Below are positions 1-10,932 of a DNA stretch of 64,000 nucleotides, in pieces. Within the stretch, counting starts at the first letter, position 1. Each line of letters starts with the position of its first letter. This stretch comes from Aegilops tauschii subsp. strangulata. Taxonomy: Eukaryota; Streptophyta; Magnoliopsida; Poales; Poaceae. The translations under genes were made by a program, and so were the position numbers. A model generated the notes under the pieces. It ran no database searches. It saw nothing but the letters and a program-made list of their open reading frames with translations, and had not been told where the DNA came from. The stretch is from contig NC_053039.3 of assembly GCF_002575655.3 (NCBI RefSeq), positions 221,483,622 to 221,547,621 on the forward strand, given 5' to 3'.

Positions 1-1
1 C

Positions 2-1240
2 TTCATCGTCTCCAATAGAGGAATTGAGGCAAATCCAGCCAAAATCCAAGCTTTGTCACAATTGGCTACACCAACAGACCTTAAACAGGTCCAAAAACTA
101 GCCGCATGTGTGGCAGCTTTAAGCCGCTTTATCTCCAGACTAGGAGAAAAAGCATTGCCGCTTTATCGCCTTCTCCGACGCACCGACCACTTTGAGTGGA
201 CGGATACGAAAACGGCCGGAATGGAAGAGATAAAGGCTCTTTTAGCGAGCAACCCAATCCTGGCCGCGCCGAACATTGGCGAACCCATGTTATTATACAT
301 CTCGGCAACACACCAGGTGGTGAGCGCGGTGCTCGTCGTCGAGCGAGAGGAGGACGGACACCAATTCCCACTTCAGAAACCGGTATACAACGTATCCACT
401 GTCCTCACACCATGCAAATCCCGGTGCCCTCATTACCAAAAGATAGCATACGCGGTCTTCATGGCATCCCGGAAGCTATGACACTACTTTCAAGAGTGCT
501 CAATCACGGTGGCTTCCGAAGTACCACTCAATGACATAATAAACAACCGCGGTGCCATGGGCCGGATCGCAAAGTGGGCCATTGAGCTCCTTCCATTCGA
601 CATAACATACAAACCATGCCGGGCCATTAAATCCCAAGTACTGGCCGACTTCGTCGCCGAATGGACAGAGGCCGAACTCCCTAAAGAGTACGGCACATAT
701 TCCAACTGTGTCATGCACTTCGGTGGTTCCAAAATGCTGGCGGGCTTAGGAACGGGCGTTGTCTTAATGTCCCCCACTGGAGACACAGTTCAGTACGTAC
801 TCCAGATATTATACACAGACTCCAACAATGCAGCCGAATACGAGGCCTTATTGCATGGTCTTCGGATGGCTGTCTCCATGGGCATACAACGCCTGGAGGT
901 GCGCGGGGATTCAAACCTCGGAATATCCCAAATAAATGGAGATTTTGTCGCCAAAGATCCGAAGATGGCGGCCTATCATAATGACGTTCTCAAAATGTCG
1001 GCTCGGTTCGAGGGGCTCGAGTTTCATCATGTGGCTCAAGAAAGTAATCAAGCGGCGGATGTCCTTGCTCGCATCGACGGCAAGCGCGACCCCGTCCCGC
1101 CTAACATATTCCTGGAAAGGCTCTTCAAGCCATCCGTGGTGTGGCAAGGGGAGAGCGGCAACACCAGTCCAGACCCAATTATACCCCCAGATTCCGAACA
1201 CAATACCGATATCATCGGGGCTCAGCAACCGAAATAACAC
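2..1240 (+). pseudogene. Element X RT C-terminal part and RNase H
   Basis: The first 480 bases encode the RT thumb/connection and the RNase-H-like 'RT_RNaseH' segment ('ALSRFISRLGEKALPLY', 'ISATHQVVSAVLV'). A stop at 480-482 (TGA) lies where relatives have Arg (CGA) in 'KLRHYFQ', so it is a C to T change. The reading continues to 1237 through the plant Gypsy RNase H: 'AEYEALLHGLRMA' holds the catalytic Glu, 'VRGDSNL' the second Asp and 'NQAADVLA' the last Asp. The first catalytic motif reads 'MHFGGS' where relatives have 'YFDGS', so that Asp is lost. The copy cannot be active. RNase H normally removes the RNA strand during reverse transcription. Confidence 0.85.
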
Positions 1241-1249
1241 CATCGGCCC

Positions 1250-1740
1250 ATCTTATCATGGCAGTAATTGCCCCATGGACCGAACCCTTCTTGGCCTACC
1301 TTAATAGGCGAGAGCTCCCTGAGGATCAGAATGAGGCTCGCTGCATTTGTCCGGTGCTCGAAAGCCTACAAGGTCCATGACGGAGAGCTCTACAAGAAAA
1401 GCGCTACCGGAGTACTTCAAAGATGTATCTCCGAAGAAGAGGGACGACAGCTCTTGGCCAAAATTCACGCCGGTCTCGGTGGTCACCACGCCACGGCTCG
1501 GGCCCTTGTAAGTAAGGCCTCCCGTACAGGTTTCTATTGGCTGACGGCCCGAGCAGATGCACAGGACCTTGTCCAACGTTGTGTCGGATGCCAGCTTTTC
1601 GCCAACGAAAGCCATATGCCTCCCACCACTCTACAAACAATCCCCATTACTTGGCCTTTTGCGGTCTGGGGGCTTGATATGGTCGGACCCCTTAAAGGAG
1701 GAAGCCATAAGAAAAAATATCTGCTGGTCATGGTGGCGAT
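1250..1740 (+). pseudogene. Element X integrase, N-terminal zinc-binding domain and start of core
   Basis: After a frameshift near 1240 the sequence encodes the HHCC zinc-binding domain of a Gypsy integrase ('GLGGHHATARALVSKA', then 'CVGCQLFA') and the first strand of the catalytic core, 'WGLDMVGPLKGG', whose Asp is the first of the D-D-E triad. Coding ends near 1736, before the second Asp and the Glu. Integrase would join the element cDNA to chromosomal DNA, but this copy lacks two thirds of the core. Confidence 0.85.
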
Positions 1741-2666
1741 TGGGCGTGACCTGAGCGCAGCCCCCATGTGCGGCTTTCCCGAGGGGAGGCATTGCGGTAA
1801 GGCTGGGCGTTGAGCTCTGGGCTCCTTGAGGTTGGCACGACCGTGGGGTCGCCCTCAGTTGTTTATCACCAGCGCGGAGCATAGTGCTTCCGCTTGTGCA
1901 CGGGCATAGCCGCTCCTCGGCAGTGTCGTCAGCCAGCGCCGAGCATTGTGCTTCCACTTGGGCGTGGGATGGGGGCCCCCCTCCGGAGGAGCCCCCGGGG
2001 CGTGTACAACCCCGCCCTGAAACGTGGCTTGCACGGCAGGGCTGCGAGGTGTATCCGGGCACTCGTGAGCCAGCGCGGGACTCACGAGGCCCTACCTCAA
2101 GGCGGGTTGCGCCTGGTCTTGATTCTTGGTGACTGTGTGTTCCTGCAAGGTGGTTAGATGCAAGCGCTCTACGTCCTCAGGTCCCGGCCCTCGAGCGAGC
2201 TTAGCCGTCGCTGGTATGCCAGGTCCCGATGCCGTGGTCAAGGCCAGGGGGTGAGGGCTGGAGAGCCAGTAAGATCTCCTGAGTTGCGATGCTTAGGAGC
2301 CCCCCTTTTAACATGCAAGCAGATTGCATGGGATAGACAGACCGTGGCGGGCGGCAATCGAGCGGGCGATAGCCGTTGGCAGGTTAAGCATGAAGAGCAG
2401 ATCGACTTGGATAAATGCAGGACGATACATGCCACTGGGTCTGGCCTGAGCGGCGTGGGGATGATGCAGCCCGAGGGGCGCCCCCAGCAAGGTAAGCTAA
2501 AGACTTAAGCAAAAGAGATACATGCCACATGGACGGACCCATGTGGCCTGGGAATAATGCGGCCCGAGGGCGCTCCCAGCTTAAACGAACTTGGAAGATG
2601 TCACCTGGTTCTGTAGACGAAGTAGAGTTGGTGCAGCTAAAGCCGCGCGCTGAAGGAATGGCCTCC
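1741..2666 (-). other. Element A 3' non-coding region
   Basis: GC-rich sequence without a convincing ORF on either strand. A short stretch around 1965-2012 (minus: 'acgccccgggggctcc') resembles the post-pol spacer of element B near 36430. Two diverged copies of a unit ending in 'atgcagcccgagggg' or 'atgcggcccgagggcg' occur at about 2460-2490 and 2555-2580. The minus-strand end carries a GGGGGCT tract close to 1757-1775, where the 3' LTR would have begun. Confidence 0.5.
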
Positions 2667-3002
2667 TCATGAGCCACCGGGACCCGGAGCCTCGGGAGGC
2701 TCTGGAGGTTCAGGAGGTTCCCTGAAGACCGCCTCCATCTCCTCCAGGACGGCATGGTACCTGGCCTCCTGAGCCGCCAGGATACGCCGTAGATTGCGCT
2801 GATGGGCTGACGCCACGCTCAGCAAGCCGAAGGGCATGCGAACATAGCTGTGTGGTGGGCCCTCGCAGCGGCCCACACGTGATGGCCAGAAGCGCTCCTG
2901 AGATGCGGCCCTGTTGAGCCCTGGGACATCGACGCAGGCACGCAGCCCGGCATCCTCGCCTGGATGGGGAGCTGCGCCTTGTGAGCGGCTGTGGCCGCGC
3001 AT
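2667..3002 (-). pseudogene. Element A reverse transcriptase remnant with central deletion and proline-rich tail
   Basis: The minus strand gives 'ACVDVPGLNRAASQE' (the CVDFT.LNKA..QD motif of plant Gypsy RT). It is soon followed by 'YVRMPFGL', which lies about 60 residues further on in intact enzymes such as that of element B. The first catalytic Asp region (DAFSGYHQ) is missing and no YxDD box follows. After 'RNLRRILAAQEARYH' the frame runs into a Pro-Glu repeat ('EPPEPPEPPEAPGPGG') not expected in RT. Enzymatically dead. Confidence 0.6.
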
Positions 3003-3212
3003 GGGTCTTGCTTCTTGCAGTTCCTGGGTGGCCTTGGTGATGAACTCCTGGGTGGTGGGTACTCCTTGTCATGTGCTCTCCTGAGGAAGGTGTGTCGTGA
3101 GGCACGCTTCCAAGTGGTGCCCAAGCGCCTCCCTCGTGAGGTTGGCAAGGTCTGAGGCCCTCCAGAAGAGAGCCCCCGAGCCCTGCCTGAGGAGGGCGCC
3201 GGGCGCGCCTTC

Positions 3213-4170
3213 CTATGCGATGGAGGGAGGCGCCCCTGGAGCGGGCGCTGATCCTGACGAGGCTCCTACCGTGACGCCATCCTCCTGAGGTCCTGCGCGG
3301 CGCGGCTTCTTCTTCTTGGGGATGGCCTCCGGAGGGCCTTCACTTCTGCTGTCGGGGTCGTCGATTGCTGCGGCTTGAAAGGCGCGCTCAAGGGAGCACA
3401 CCGCATCCCTCTCTTCACACGGGACCGTGATGATCCCTCCGCTTCCTGGCATCTTGAGAACGTTGTAGCCGTGATGAGTGACTGCCATGAACTTGGCCAG
3501 GGCTGGATACCCGAGGATGGCATTGTACGGCATGCGGATGTGCGCGACGTCGAAGTCGATGAGCTCGGTGCGATAGTTCTTGCGCTCCCCGAAGGTGACA
3601 GGCAGGCGGATCTGCCCTATCGGTGTGGTGGAACCGTCGGTCTCTCTTGAGAAAGGCTTGGTTGGCTGGAGCTGCTCATATGGCACTTGGAGGTTGTCGA
3701 ACGTGTCGACGGACAGGACGTTGAGCCCTGCGCCGCCGTCGATGAGAGTCTTGGTGACTTGCACATTGCTGATGACTGGGGAGCACAACATAGGGAGGGC
3801 GCTAGCGGTGGCTGCGCACTTGAGCTGATCTGCCGAGTTGAAGGTGATGGCACATTGGGACCACCTGAGCGGGCGCGTGGCCTCGAGCTTGGGGAGCACT
3901 GCGTTCACCTCGCGAGCGAACTGTTTGAAGATGCGCTGAGAGGCTGGGGCCTAGGCACCGCCCAAGATGCAGGCGATCGCACGCGGCTCCCGGAAGCCCC
4001 AGCCCCCTCGTCCTGGTGGTGGTCGTCGTTCCTCCTTGGTGGCGGCAGCGGGGGAAGACCGGCGTTGCCTTGCGGGCGATCCTCACGAGGCGGGTCCCTC
4101 CAGGCGCCCTCGCGAGGTTGGTCCTGCCAGCGGTCCTCACGAGGCCGGTCGCGCCACTCCTGGCGCAGGC
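3213..4170 (-). pseudogene. Element A aspartic protease region
   Basis: The minus-strand ORF 3908-3213 (about 231 residues) contains the retropepsin signature in its Tat/Gypsy form, 'TLIDGGAGLNVLS', and further on the hydrophobic 'YNAILGYPALAKFMA' that forms the flap-distal part of the fold. The C-terminal 60 residues are Lys/Arg- and Pro-rich ('IPKKKKPRRAG') and would lead into RT. In the intact polyprotein this protease cuts Gag-Pol. Upstream sequence to about 4170 is a gag-protease linker rich in Arg/Gly. A stop near 3951-3953 interrupts it. Confidence 0.8.
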
Positions 4171-4226
4171 CACGGTCGTCCCAGCGTCCGCCTCCGCGTC
4201 CTCCTCCGCGGCCGTAGCCCCGGTCG

Positions 4227-5680
4227 TTACGCTCGGGGCGTCGACCGTAGCGTCCTTCCTATGGCTCTGAGCTCTTGGCAGTCGCTGGTGTTGTGGGTGT
4301 TCAGGTTGTGGAAGGCACAGAACGGTCGGCCGTTCTTGGATGACTCGGGATGATCTCTGCCTCGCTTGGCGTCGGGCTCCGCTGCGAGCACCACTGCCTC
4401 TTTGCGCTTCACGTCCTGGGCCTTGGCCTTCTTCTCCTCCGCTCCTGCAGCTGGCAGCTCAAGGAGAGAAAGGCGCCCCTCCCCAGCTCTTGCGCACTTG
4501 GTCACCAGGTTGAACAGCTCCTGAGATGTGCAAAGCTCCTCGTGGATAGCGAGCTCTTCCTTCATCTTGACATCACGGACGCTGTCTGAGAACGTGGAGA
4601 TGATGGCTTCGTCCGTGACCTTGAGGATCTTGAGGCGGGTGTTGTTGAAGCACTGGATGTACTTTTGGAGGGTCTCTCCTGGCTGTTGCTTGATGCGGCG
4701 CAGATCACTCGCGGCCGATGGGCGGTCGCGAGTGCCCTGGAAGTTGGCGACGAAGCGGTCGCGCATCTCGTCCCAGGAGGAGATCGAGCCGTGCTGCAGG
4801 TTCAGGAGCCAGGAGCGGGCCCCATCCTTGAGAGCCATGGGAAACCAGTTCGCCATGACTTTTTCGTCGCCGTTGGCCGCTTCGATGCTCATCTCATAGA
4901 GCTGCAGGAACTCCGCGGGGTCGGTGGTGCCGTCGTAGCGAGGAGGTAGATCTGGCTTGAACTTGCCTGGCCAGGCGACGCTACGCAGTTCGGGGGTGAA
5001 GACGCGGCAGCCGGCCGTGGTCGCCGGGGCCCGCTTCTAAGGTGGAGCTTGGTCTTGGCGAGGTCCGCGCTGCGCCACTGCAGGCGGCACGCGGTCTTGA
5101 CGAGGTGGCGCGGGGAGCGCCAGTGCAGTTTCTCGCGGCCGCGGGATTTCTTGGCAGCTTTTTTCTTCACGCACGGGCGGCGGCGCGGTGGATCACGCCG
5201 CGGAGGCGCACGCCTTGGTGCCAAGGCACCGTCTTGGGGTTGAGGTGGTGGAGGCATGCCATGAGCCCCGTCGCCCGCGGCTGGTTGAGGGGGAGGCAGA
5301 GAGTGGGACGGCGCCGGAGAGCCCCCTGCGGCGCGGACGAGCTCGGCGATGCGGTCGAGCCACTCCTCGTAGAGGTCGTCGATGGGGCGGTAGCGCAGGA
5401 GCTCGTTCGCCGTGATGAGCGTGGCCCGTGCCTCCATGGGAGCGCGGTGCACGTGAGACGAAGAACCGGCAGGGGTAAGCGATGGAGTAGCGGTGCGGCT
5501 GTACTGCCGCACCAAAGGATGGAGCGAGGACGCCTGCTGCTCGTTCCCTGCCGGGCCAGTGGCAGCGTTGGCGGCGGGAGACGGAGAACGACGAGGTGGC
5601 CCGCCTACGGGAGCCGTCTGAGCGACGCGTGCGGAGAGGGTAGCCCGACGCTCAGCTCGAGCACGACGAGCGTCCGCCAT
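4227..5680 (-). pseudogene. Element A gag (capsid-like) with zinc-knuckle-like C-terminus
   Basis: The start is taken at the ATG at 5680 ('MADARRARAERRA'), 54 bases past the primer site. The N-terminal 200 residues are Ala/Pro/Arg-rich. One frameshift near 4900-5000 leads into the retrotransposon gag core ('KVMANWFPMALKDGARSWL', 'SSWDEMRDRFVANFQG', 'QQPGETLQKYIQCFNN'). The C-terminus holds a cysteine/histidine knuckle, C-x2-H-x4-H-x4-C ('CAFHNLNTHNTSDC'), the variant seen in Tat-type Gypsy gags in place of CCHC. The protein would package element RNA in cytoplasmic particles. Broken by the frameshift. Confidence 0.82.
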
Positions 5681-5733
5681 GGAAACGACGGAGCGATGGA
5701 GTGACGAACTGATGGAAGGGAAACTACCGCGCA

Positions 5734-5751
5734 CCCCTACCCGGCGCGCCA
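5734..5751 (-). other. Element A primer binding site
   Basis: The minus strand reads TGGCGCGCCGGGTAGGGG two bases after the LTR end. Allowing one mismatch it complements the 3' end of a plant tRNA-Arg ending in ...CCCCTACCTGGCGCGCCA, as I recall that tRNA. The same site is in element B (25593-25610), and a variant is in D (18664-18681). Confidence 0.75.
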
Positions 5752-5753
5752 AA

Positions 5754-6653
5754 TGTCGGATGTGGGGTTCCGGCAAATCCTTAAGGTTCAAACACTGGGG
5801 TGCGCGCGGAGTCTCTCCCTCCTACCGATCTACGCTCTAGCTCGCTAAGATCTCGCGGATGAACTCGACGAACTTGCAACACAGAAAGACACGGGGTTTA
5901 TACTGGTTCGGGCCACCGTTGTGGTGTAATACCCTACTCCAGTGTGGTGGTGGTGGATTGCCTCTTGGGCTGATGATGAACAGTACAAGGGAAGAACAGC
6001 CTCCTGAGGTTGAGGTGTTCTTGTGCTTGTGAACTTGTGGCGTGAGGATTCGATCTGGACTAGTGCGGGATCAGTTCAGGCTCGCTTTTCGTTGCCTCTA
6101 CTGTGGTGGCTAGCTCTACTTATATAGGCCCTGGTCCTCTTCCCAAATATCGAGCGGGAAGGGAGCCAACAACGGCGGGCAAATTTGAAGGGGGACAGCT
6201 TACAAGCTATCCTGACAAAAGCGGTCTTCGCCTGCGAAAAGCTCTGGGGTGACGCCGTCTTGGGCTCCACGATGACCTCTGCCTTGCCGTCCTCCTGGTC
6301 TTGGTCTCGTTGCACCAATATGGCAACCTTTGCCTAATGCCTCGGTATTCTTCGCCTGCGCTGGCCTCCTTAGCACCAAAGGGGAAATAAGGATGCTGCG
6401 CGCATTGGCGCCCGCCTGGTACCGTTCGTCATGGCTCACGTCACGAAAGCCTCGTGAGGTTTGCTTCGCCTTGATATTTCCGCTCCTCGTGAGCGTGCCT
6501 GGCTAGGCCACTCCAGAGGAGGTCTTGCGTTGTCCACCTCGCGAGGGTCTTGGGTGCCTTGTTGACAAAGATGGGCCGTACAGCGTGCTGCTTAGCCACG
6601 CTGTGGGCCGCAGGCAGGCAAGTCTGGGGACCCCCGTTCCCAGAACGCCGACA
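5754..6653 (-). repeat. Element A 5' LTR (about 900 bp)
   Basis: Begins tgtcgg and ends ccgaca in window orientation. Both ends match the LTR of element B read in reverse. The match at 6610-6653 to the start of B's LTR is nearly perfect. A TATA-like box (minus CTATATAAG) lies at 6118-6126. The same tgttgc-and-gcccgaaccagtataaa-like tail as B is visible near 5880-5925. Drives transcription leftwards into gag. Confidence 0.85.
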
Positions 6654-7709
6654 AGTGCCACGCTGAGGTCTTCGGGTGGTAGTGATGCGGACGACGGCGG
6701 CAACCCACGACGTGTCAAGAATGGGGACGGCCGTTTTGACGAGTCGTGTTTGCTAGTGACTCCACGTCCCCCATCTGGTCCTTCGGCAGTGTCACCATCC
6801 ACGCCTGCCCTCTGGTTTCTTCCTCCCTGTGGGGGAGCGGCACTGTTCTGATCCTGGGGAGGCACCGAATCCCAGCTGGGTACGCCACCGGCCTCCTTGA
6901 CCTCTTCCTGAAGGAGATGGACAAGGGCAAAGGCATCACGGGGCACTTAGCATTTTTCAATCTTAAACTTGCCGGTACTTTTTAATTCAAATAATGTAAT
7001 CTCTTGAGTCCATGTTTGTGTTCTGTAATGCTTGTACTTGTATTACCTGCATATTAATTAAAAAGGAACCTTGCCGGGAACCCATGCATGTATATGTACA
7101 TGCAGAGGTGGAATGCCTCCTTAGTGTAAATAAACGAGTTTTCCCCGGCAGGCTATCCTGCCGGCACCCTTTTGTTTGCCGGAGAACTGCCTCTATCGGG
7201 AAAAAGTAAAGGGACCAGCCCCCCGCCAACCCCCTTTTACCTAAGGCCACTGCGACCATTCTGATCGAAGCAACATTCAAGTCAAGGATGGGAGCACCTA
7301 AGTTTCAAAGGAGTGGCGAGGTTTTCTCATGCACAAGTTATAGCTTACAGAACACTAACTGACAAGAGGTAGAACTTATCTGTTTGGCTTGCTGGAGATC
7401 ACAACATTGGTTCATCTCCCCAATTCCTTGTAGAGGCCAAGTTCACGGCAGGAACCCGCAGCTTCATGCAAATGGGAATGATGCAAGATGCGATCCTATC
7501 TATATGCATATGCAAATGCTCATGAAATGCTTATGCAATGCTCTTGGAATGCTCATGCATGCATGCAACTTGGTCGGGGTCCCCCATAGCGCTTCGTTTA
7601 TTCTCTCATGCACAGGGTCATCGCCCTGGCTTTGTACAAGGGTTTACATGCAGCTGAGGCAAGGCCTGTACAAAAGGGTGGCTGCCGGGCAGGGCCCGAC
7701 AGCCGCGCC
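6654..7709 (-). other. Element D 3' non-coding region with an unrecognised coding-like stretch
   Basis: From 7709 down to about 7220 the sequence is non-coding and includes a run of 'gcatgcatgc'/'tgcatatgca' motifs (7480-7570) and a purine-rich tract on the minus strand at 7215-7245 (gggggttggcggggggct) that looks like a polypurine tract. From 6946 to 6654 the minus strand keeps an open frame with a sensible acidic/Pro/Ser composition ('FALVHLLQEEVKEAGG') that runs into the LTR of A at 6653. I do not recognise this protein. It could be an accessory ORF or the leader of another element. Confidence 0.4.
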
Positions 7710-8983
7710 TTACGGGTAGAACTTGCGAGATGCTCAATATTCCATGAGTTTTGCAACTGAGTGCCATCTCCGGTCTCCAGACAGACTGCGCCAGGTCTGG
7801 TGACTTGTACTACCCGGTAAGGGCCTTCCCGCTTCGGCGTCAACTTGTTTGTACCCTTAGCGAACCGAACACGCCTAAAGACAAGGTCGCCTTCCTCAAA
7901 ACACCGGGCATGAACCCTGCGGCTATGATAGCGACATAGGGCTTGCTAATAGCGTGCAACACGCGTAGCAGCCCGGAAATGGTTCTCCTCGAGTAGCACA
8001 ACATCGTCAGGCTGGTGCTGAACTTGTGCTACTTCATCATAGGCAAGCACCCGAGGCGACCCGCAAATGAGTTCCGTGGGGATAACTGCTTCTGCCACGT
8101 AGACCAGGGAGAAGGGAGTCTGCCCGGTAGCTCGGTTTGGTGTCGTTTTGAGGGACCAGAGAACTACCGGCAGCTCATCGATCCACCGCATGTTGTGCTA
8201 CTGCAGCGTATCAAAGGTTCTCGTCTTGAGTCCCCGCAGCACTTCAGCGTTTGCCCTCTCAGCTTGTCCATTGCTTCTAGGATGTGCAACAGAGGAAAAT
8301 GACATCTTGCATCTGAGGGCATGAACATATTGCATGAAGGCGCGGCTCGTGAACTGGGTGCCGTTGCCGGTAATGATCCTTGCCGGGATTCCAAAACAGC
8401 ACACCAATTCTTTCAAGAACTTGATAGCATACTGAGCAGTCACCTTTCTCACAGGAGTCACTTCTGGCCACTTTGTAAACTTGTCGATGGAAACGAATAA
8501 TAATTCAAAGCCCCCGATTGCTCGGGGGATGGGGCCGAGGATATCGAGCCCCCAGACCGAAATTGGCCATGGTAAAGGGATCGTGTGAAGAGCTTGGGCA
8601 GGTAGGTGGATGTTCTTGGAATGGAACTAGCAGGCTTCACATTTGGTGACTAGCTCGACCGCATCTTGGAGGGCCGTGGGCCAATAGAATCCTTGCCGGA
8701 ATGCTTTCCCAACTAATGCCCTTGATCCAATGTGGGATCCGCACATGCCTTTGTGTATCTCAGCCAGCAGTTCCTTTCCTTCTTCCTGGCAGATGCACTT
8801 CAATTTCACACCGTTGGGCCTCCTTCTGTATAGAGTGTCATCGACAAACTGATACATACTGGCCCTCCGGGCTACTCTTTCAGCTTCATCCTGGTCGCCG
8901 GGAAGTTCTCTGGTTTGGAGGAAGTGGACTATGTGCCTTGCCCAAGTTGGAGCCTGGCGCTCGGCAACGAGGACTAGCGGCAC
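7710..8983 (-). pseudogene. Element D integrase
   Basis: The zinc-binding domain (8983-8627) shows H-x3-H ('IHKGMCGSH') and 'CEAC'. A TAG at 8629-8627 replaces the expected CAG (Gln) right after CEAC. The core follows with 'VWGLDILGPIP' (first catalytic Asp present) and 'QAERANAEVLRGLK' (catalytic Glu present). The second Asp is lost: the motif reads 'IITGNGTQF' with a GGC codon at 8368-8366 where relatives have GAC. The C-terminal part ('GPYRVVQVTRPGAVCLE', 'NSWNIEHL') is in another frame and ends near 7710 after a one-base shift. It would insert the cDNA, but is inactive here. Confidence 0.85.
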
Positions 8984-8986
8984 CTC

Positions 8987-9943
8987 CTATTTTGCGGGGG
9001 CACATTCCTCGTTCTTCGGGACCATGGGCCCGGCTAGAGGGTGCGGTCCGGCAGGTGGCGAGGAGTTGTTTCCGGCAGGGTCTCTGCCAGGAGCGGACGG
9101 CTCTACCCGGAGATGCTTACCGGAGTCCAACTTTCTCCTTTTCTGAGCCATTGTTGCTGGGGATACGGAGGGATGAGTAAGATGGAGAACAAAAGCCCCT
9201 AGTTCCACAGGAAGCTTCTGCGAAGCACACTTTGATAGATGATCAACTATGCTGTTTTCCGCATGGGGTACATGCTCTGTTTGCAATCCGTCAAAGTACT
9301 CCTCCAATCTTCTCACTTCCTCAACGTACGCCTCCATTAGTGGGCTTTGATAATCCTTGTTGACTTGTCTCACCACAAGCTGTGAATATCCTCGGATGAC
9401 CAGCTTCTTGATTCCCAATTCTGCGGCAATCCTGAGCCCGGCAAGGAGCCCTTCATACTCTGTTGTATTGTTGGTTGCCTCTTCCCGGGAAAAATGCATC
9501 TGGACGGCGTACTTCAAGTGCCTCCCGTAGGGGGCGACAAGAAGCACGCCAGCTCCTGCACCTTGCAGGGAAAAGGCACCATCGAAATACATAATCCATT
9601 CTTGGGGTGATTCCCTGTCGGGGATAGCTGTCTCTGGCACTTCCTCATTAGGGGTTGGCGTCCATTCAGCAATAAACTCTGCCAATGCCCTGCTTTGAAT
9701 CGTTGATGTGCTCTCAAACTTCAAACCAAAACTAGATAACTTCAAAGCCCACTCCACTATCCTGCCGATAGCCTCAGGGTTTCGGAGTATCCTTTGCAAT
9801 AGGAAATGAGTGACAACCGTGATCTCATGGGCTTGGAAGTATTGGTGAAGTTTTCTTGAGGCCATGATGAGACCAAAAATCAACTTTTGCACGCCAGAGT
9901 ACCTCGATCTAGCCCCCTGCAACAAGGAGCTGACGAAGTACAT
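8987..9943 (-). pseudogene. Element D RNase H domain
   Basis: An open frame of 318 codons holds the connection segment ('FGLIMASRKLHQYFQ') and a plant Gypsy RNase H. Catalytic residues are all visible: Asp in 'IMYFDGAFS', Glu in 'TEYEGLLAGLR', and the last Asp in 'NSIVDHLSK'. The third site reads 'IRGYSQLVV' where relatives have 'GDSQL', so Asp is replaced by Tyr. A Pro-rich linker (about 90 residues) leads to integrase. Adjacent RT lies 7 bases upstream, in a different frame. Confidence 0.85.
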
Positions 9944-9949
9944 TGGGCG

Positions 9950-10932
9950 CTACACCACTTTCTTCCTTGTCGTGTCCTTGGGGTTGCTCTTGCTGCCATG
10001 CTCACTACTGTCTTGATCCTTCTCTGGCTCTGCCGGTCCTTGCTCACCTTCTGCCTCATCCACTTCCCGCTGTGCCACCAAGGCTGCACTAACCACTTGG
10101 TTGGTTGCCGCCAAGTACAGCTGCAATGGTTCTTGTTGTTTGGGAACAACCAAGATAGGCACAGAGGACAAGTAGGTATTTAACTCTTGGAAAGCTGCAT
10201 CTGCTTCCGGAGTCCACTTCATGGGCCCTGCCTTCTTCAAGATTTTGAAGAACGGCAGGGCGCGCTCGACAGACTTGGAAATGAATTTGCTTAGCGCGGC
10301 AACACACCCTATCAGACGCCTCACATCCTTGACTGTCCTTGGCGCTTGGATCTGCTCGATAGCTTTAATCTTGTCAGGGTTGGCTTCGGTCCCGTGATGG
10401 GACACAAAGAACCCAAGCAGCTTGCTGGAGGGAATGCCAAACACACACTTCTCCGGTTGAGCTTCAAGTTGATCTTGCGCAGATTAGCAAATGTTTCCTC
10501 CAAATGCTGAATAAGGGTGGCTCTATCCTTGTTCTTGACCACAATATCATCCACATAAGCTTCAATGTTTCTGTGTAGCTGTGGCTCAAAACCAATCTGG
10601 ACTGCCCTTGCAAAAGTAGACCCGACACTCTTTAATCCAAATGGCATGCGGATAAAACAGTATGTACCACATGGAGTGATGAATGATGTCTTCTCTTCGT
10701 CTTCCTTGGACATGAAGATTTGGTGATACCCAGAATATGCATCCAGAAAGGAGAGCAAATCACAACCTGAAGTGGAACCCACAATCTGATCGATACGCGG
10801 CAAGGGGAACGGGTCCTTCGGGCAAGCTTTGTTGAGATATGTGAAATCTACGCAAAGCCTCCACTTCCCGTTAGCCTTCCGGACTACCACTGGATTTGCC
10901 AACCACATGGGATGCAGTACTCCTCTGACCAA
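9950..10932 (-). pseudogene. Element D reverse transcriptase
   Basis: The first frame (10932-10440) encodes fingers and palm: 'ANPVVVRKANGKWRLCVDFT', 'LSFLDAYSGYHQI' (first catalytic Asp), 'YCFIRMPFGLKSVGSTF' and 'EAYVDDIVVK' (the YxDD box, intact). A one-base shift near 10440 moves the thumb and RNase-H-like tail into a second frame (10444-9950, 'MFGIPSSKLLGFFVSH' to 'LYLAATNQVVSAALVAQRE'). All RT active-site residues are present, so only the frameshift breaks it. Copies element RNA into cDNA in the particle. Confidence 0.9.

Larger units (their letters stand above)
1..1740 (+). mobile_element. Element X: 3' pol part of a Ty3/Gypsy retrotransposon, truncated at both visible ends
   Basis: Continuous homology to the end of RT, the RNase H and the first half of integrase of a Tat-type plant Gypsy element, all on the + strand. 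The left end runs out of the window. On the right, integrase stops just after the 'KKYLLVMV' stretch near 1736. The usual 'DKFTKW' continuation is missing and unrelated sequence of element A follows. No LTR, primer site or target duplication is visible. The protein style resembles the family whose gag-protease occurs in element E, but whether they are partners cannot be decided from the sequence alone. Confidence 0.85.
1741..6653 (-). mobile_element. Element A: truncated Ty3/Gypsy element with 5' LTR, gag, protease and RT remnant
   Basis: Reading on the minus strand: 5' LTR (6653-5754), primer site (5751-5734), gag (5680-4227), protease (about 4170-3213), a collapsed RT (3002-2667) and a non-coding 3' part to about 1741. 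RNase H and integrase are absent. No 3' LTR is present: a purine-rich stretch (minus of 1757-1775, containing GGGGGCT) resembles the tract that normally precedes a 3' LTR, but element X starts directly after it. A and B are relatives, with LTR ends and primer site nearly the same. The five bases after the LTR (6654-6658, agtgc) should be the target duplication, but no partner is visible on the left. Confidence 0.8.

Noticed and set aside
6654..7220. 3' LTR of element D in this interval
   Set aside because: No similarity to the 5' LTR at 18686-19591 by eye and no TG...CA boundary at the purine tract beyond a weak 'tggtccc'.
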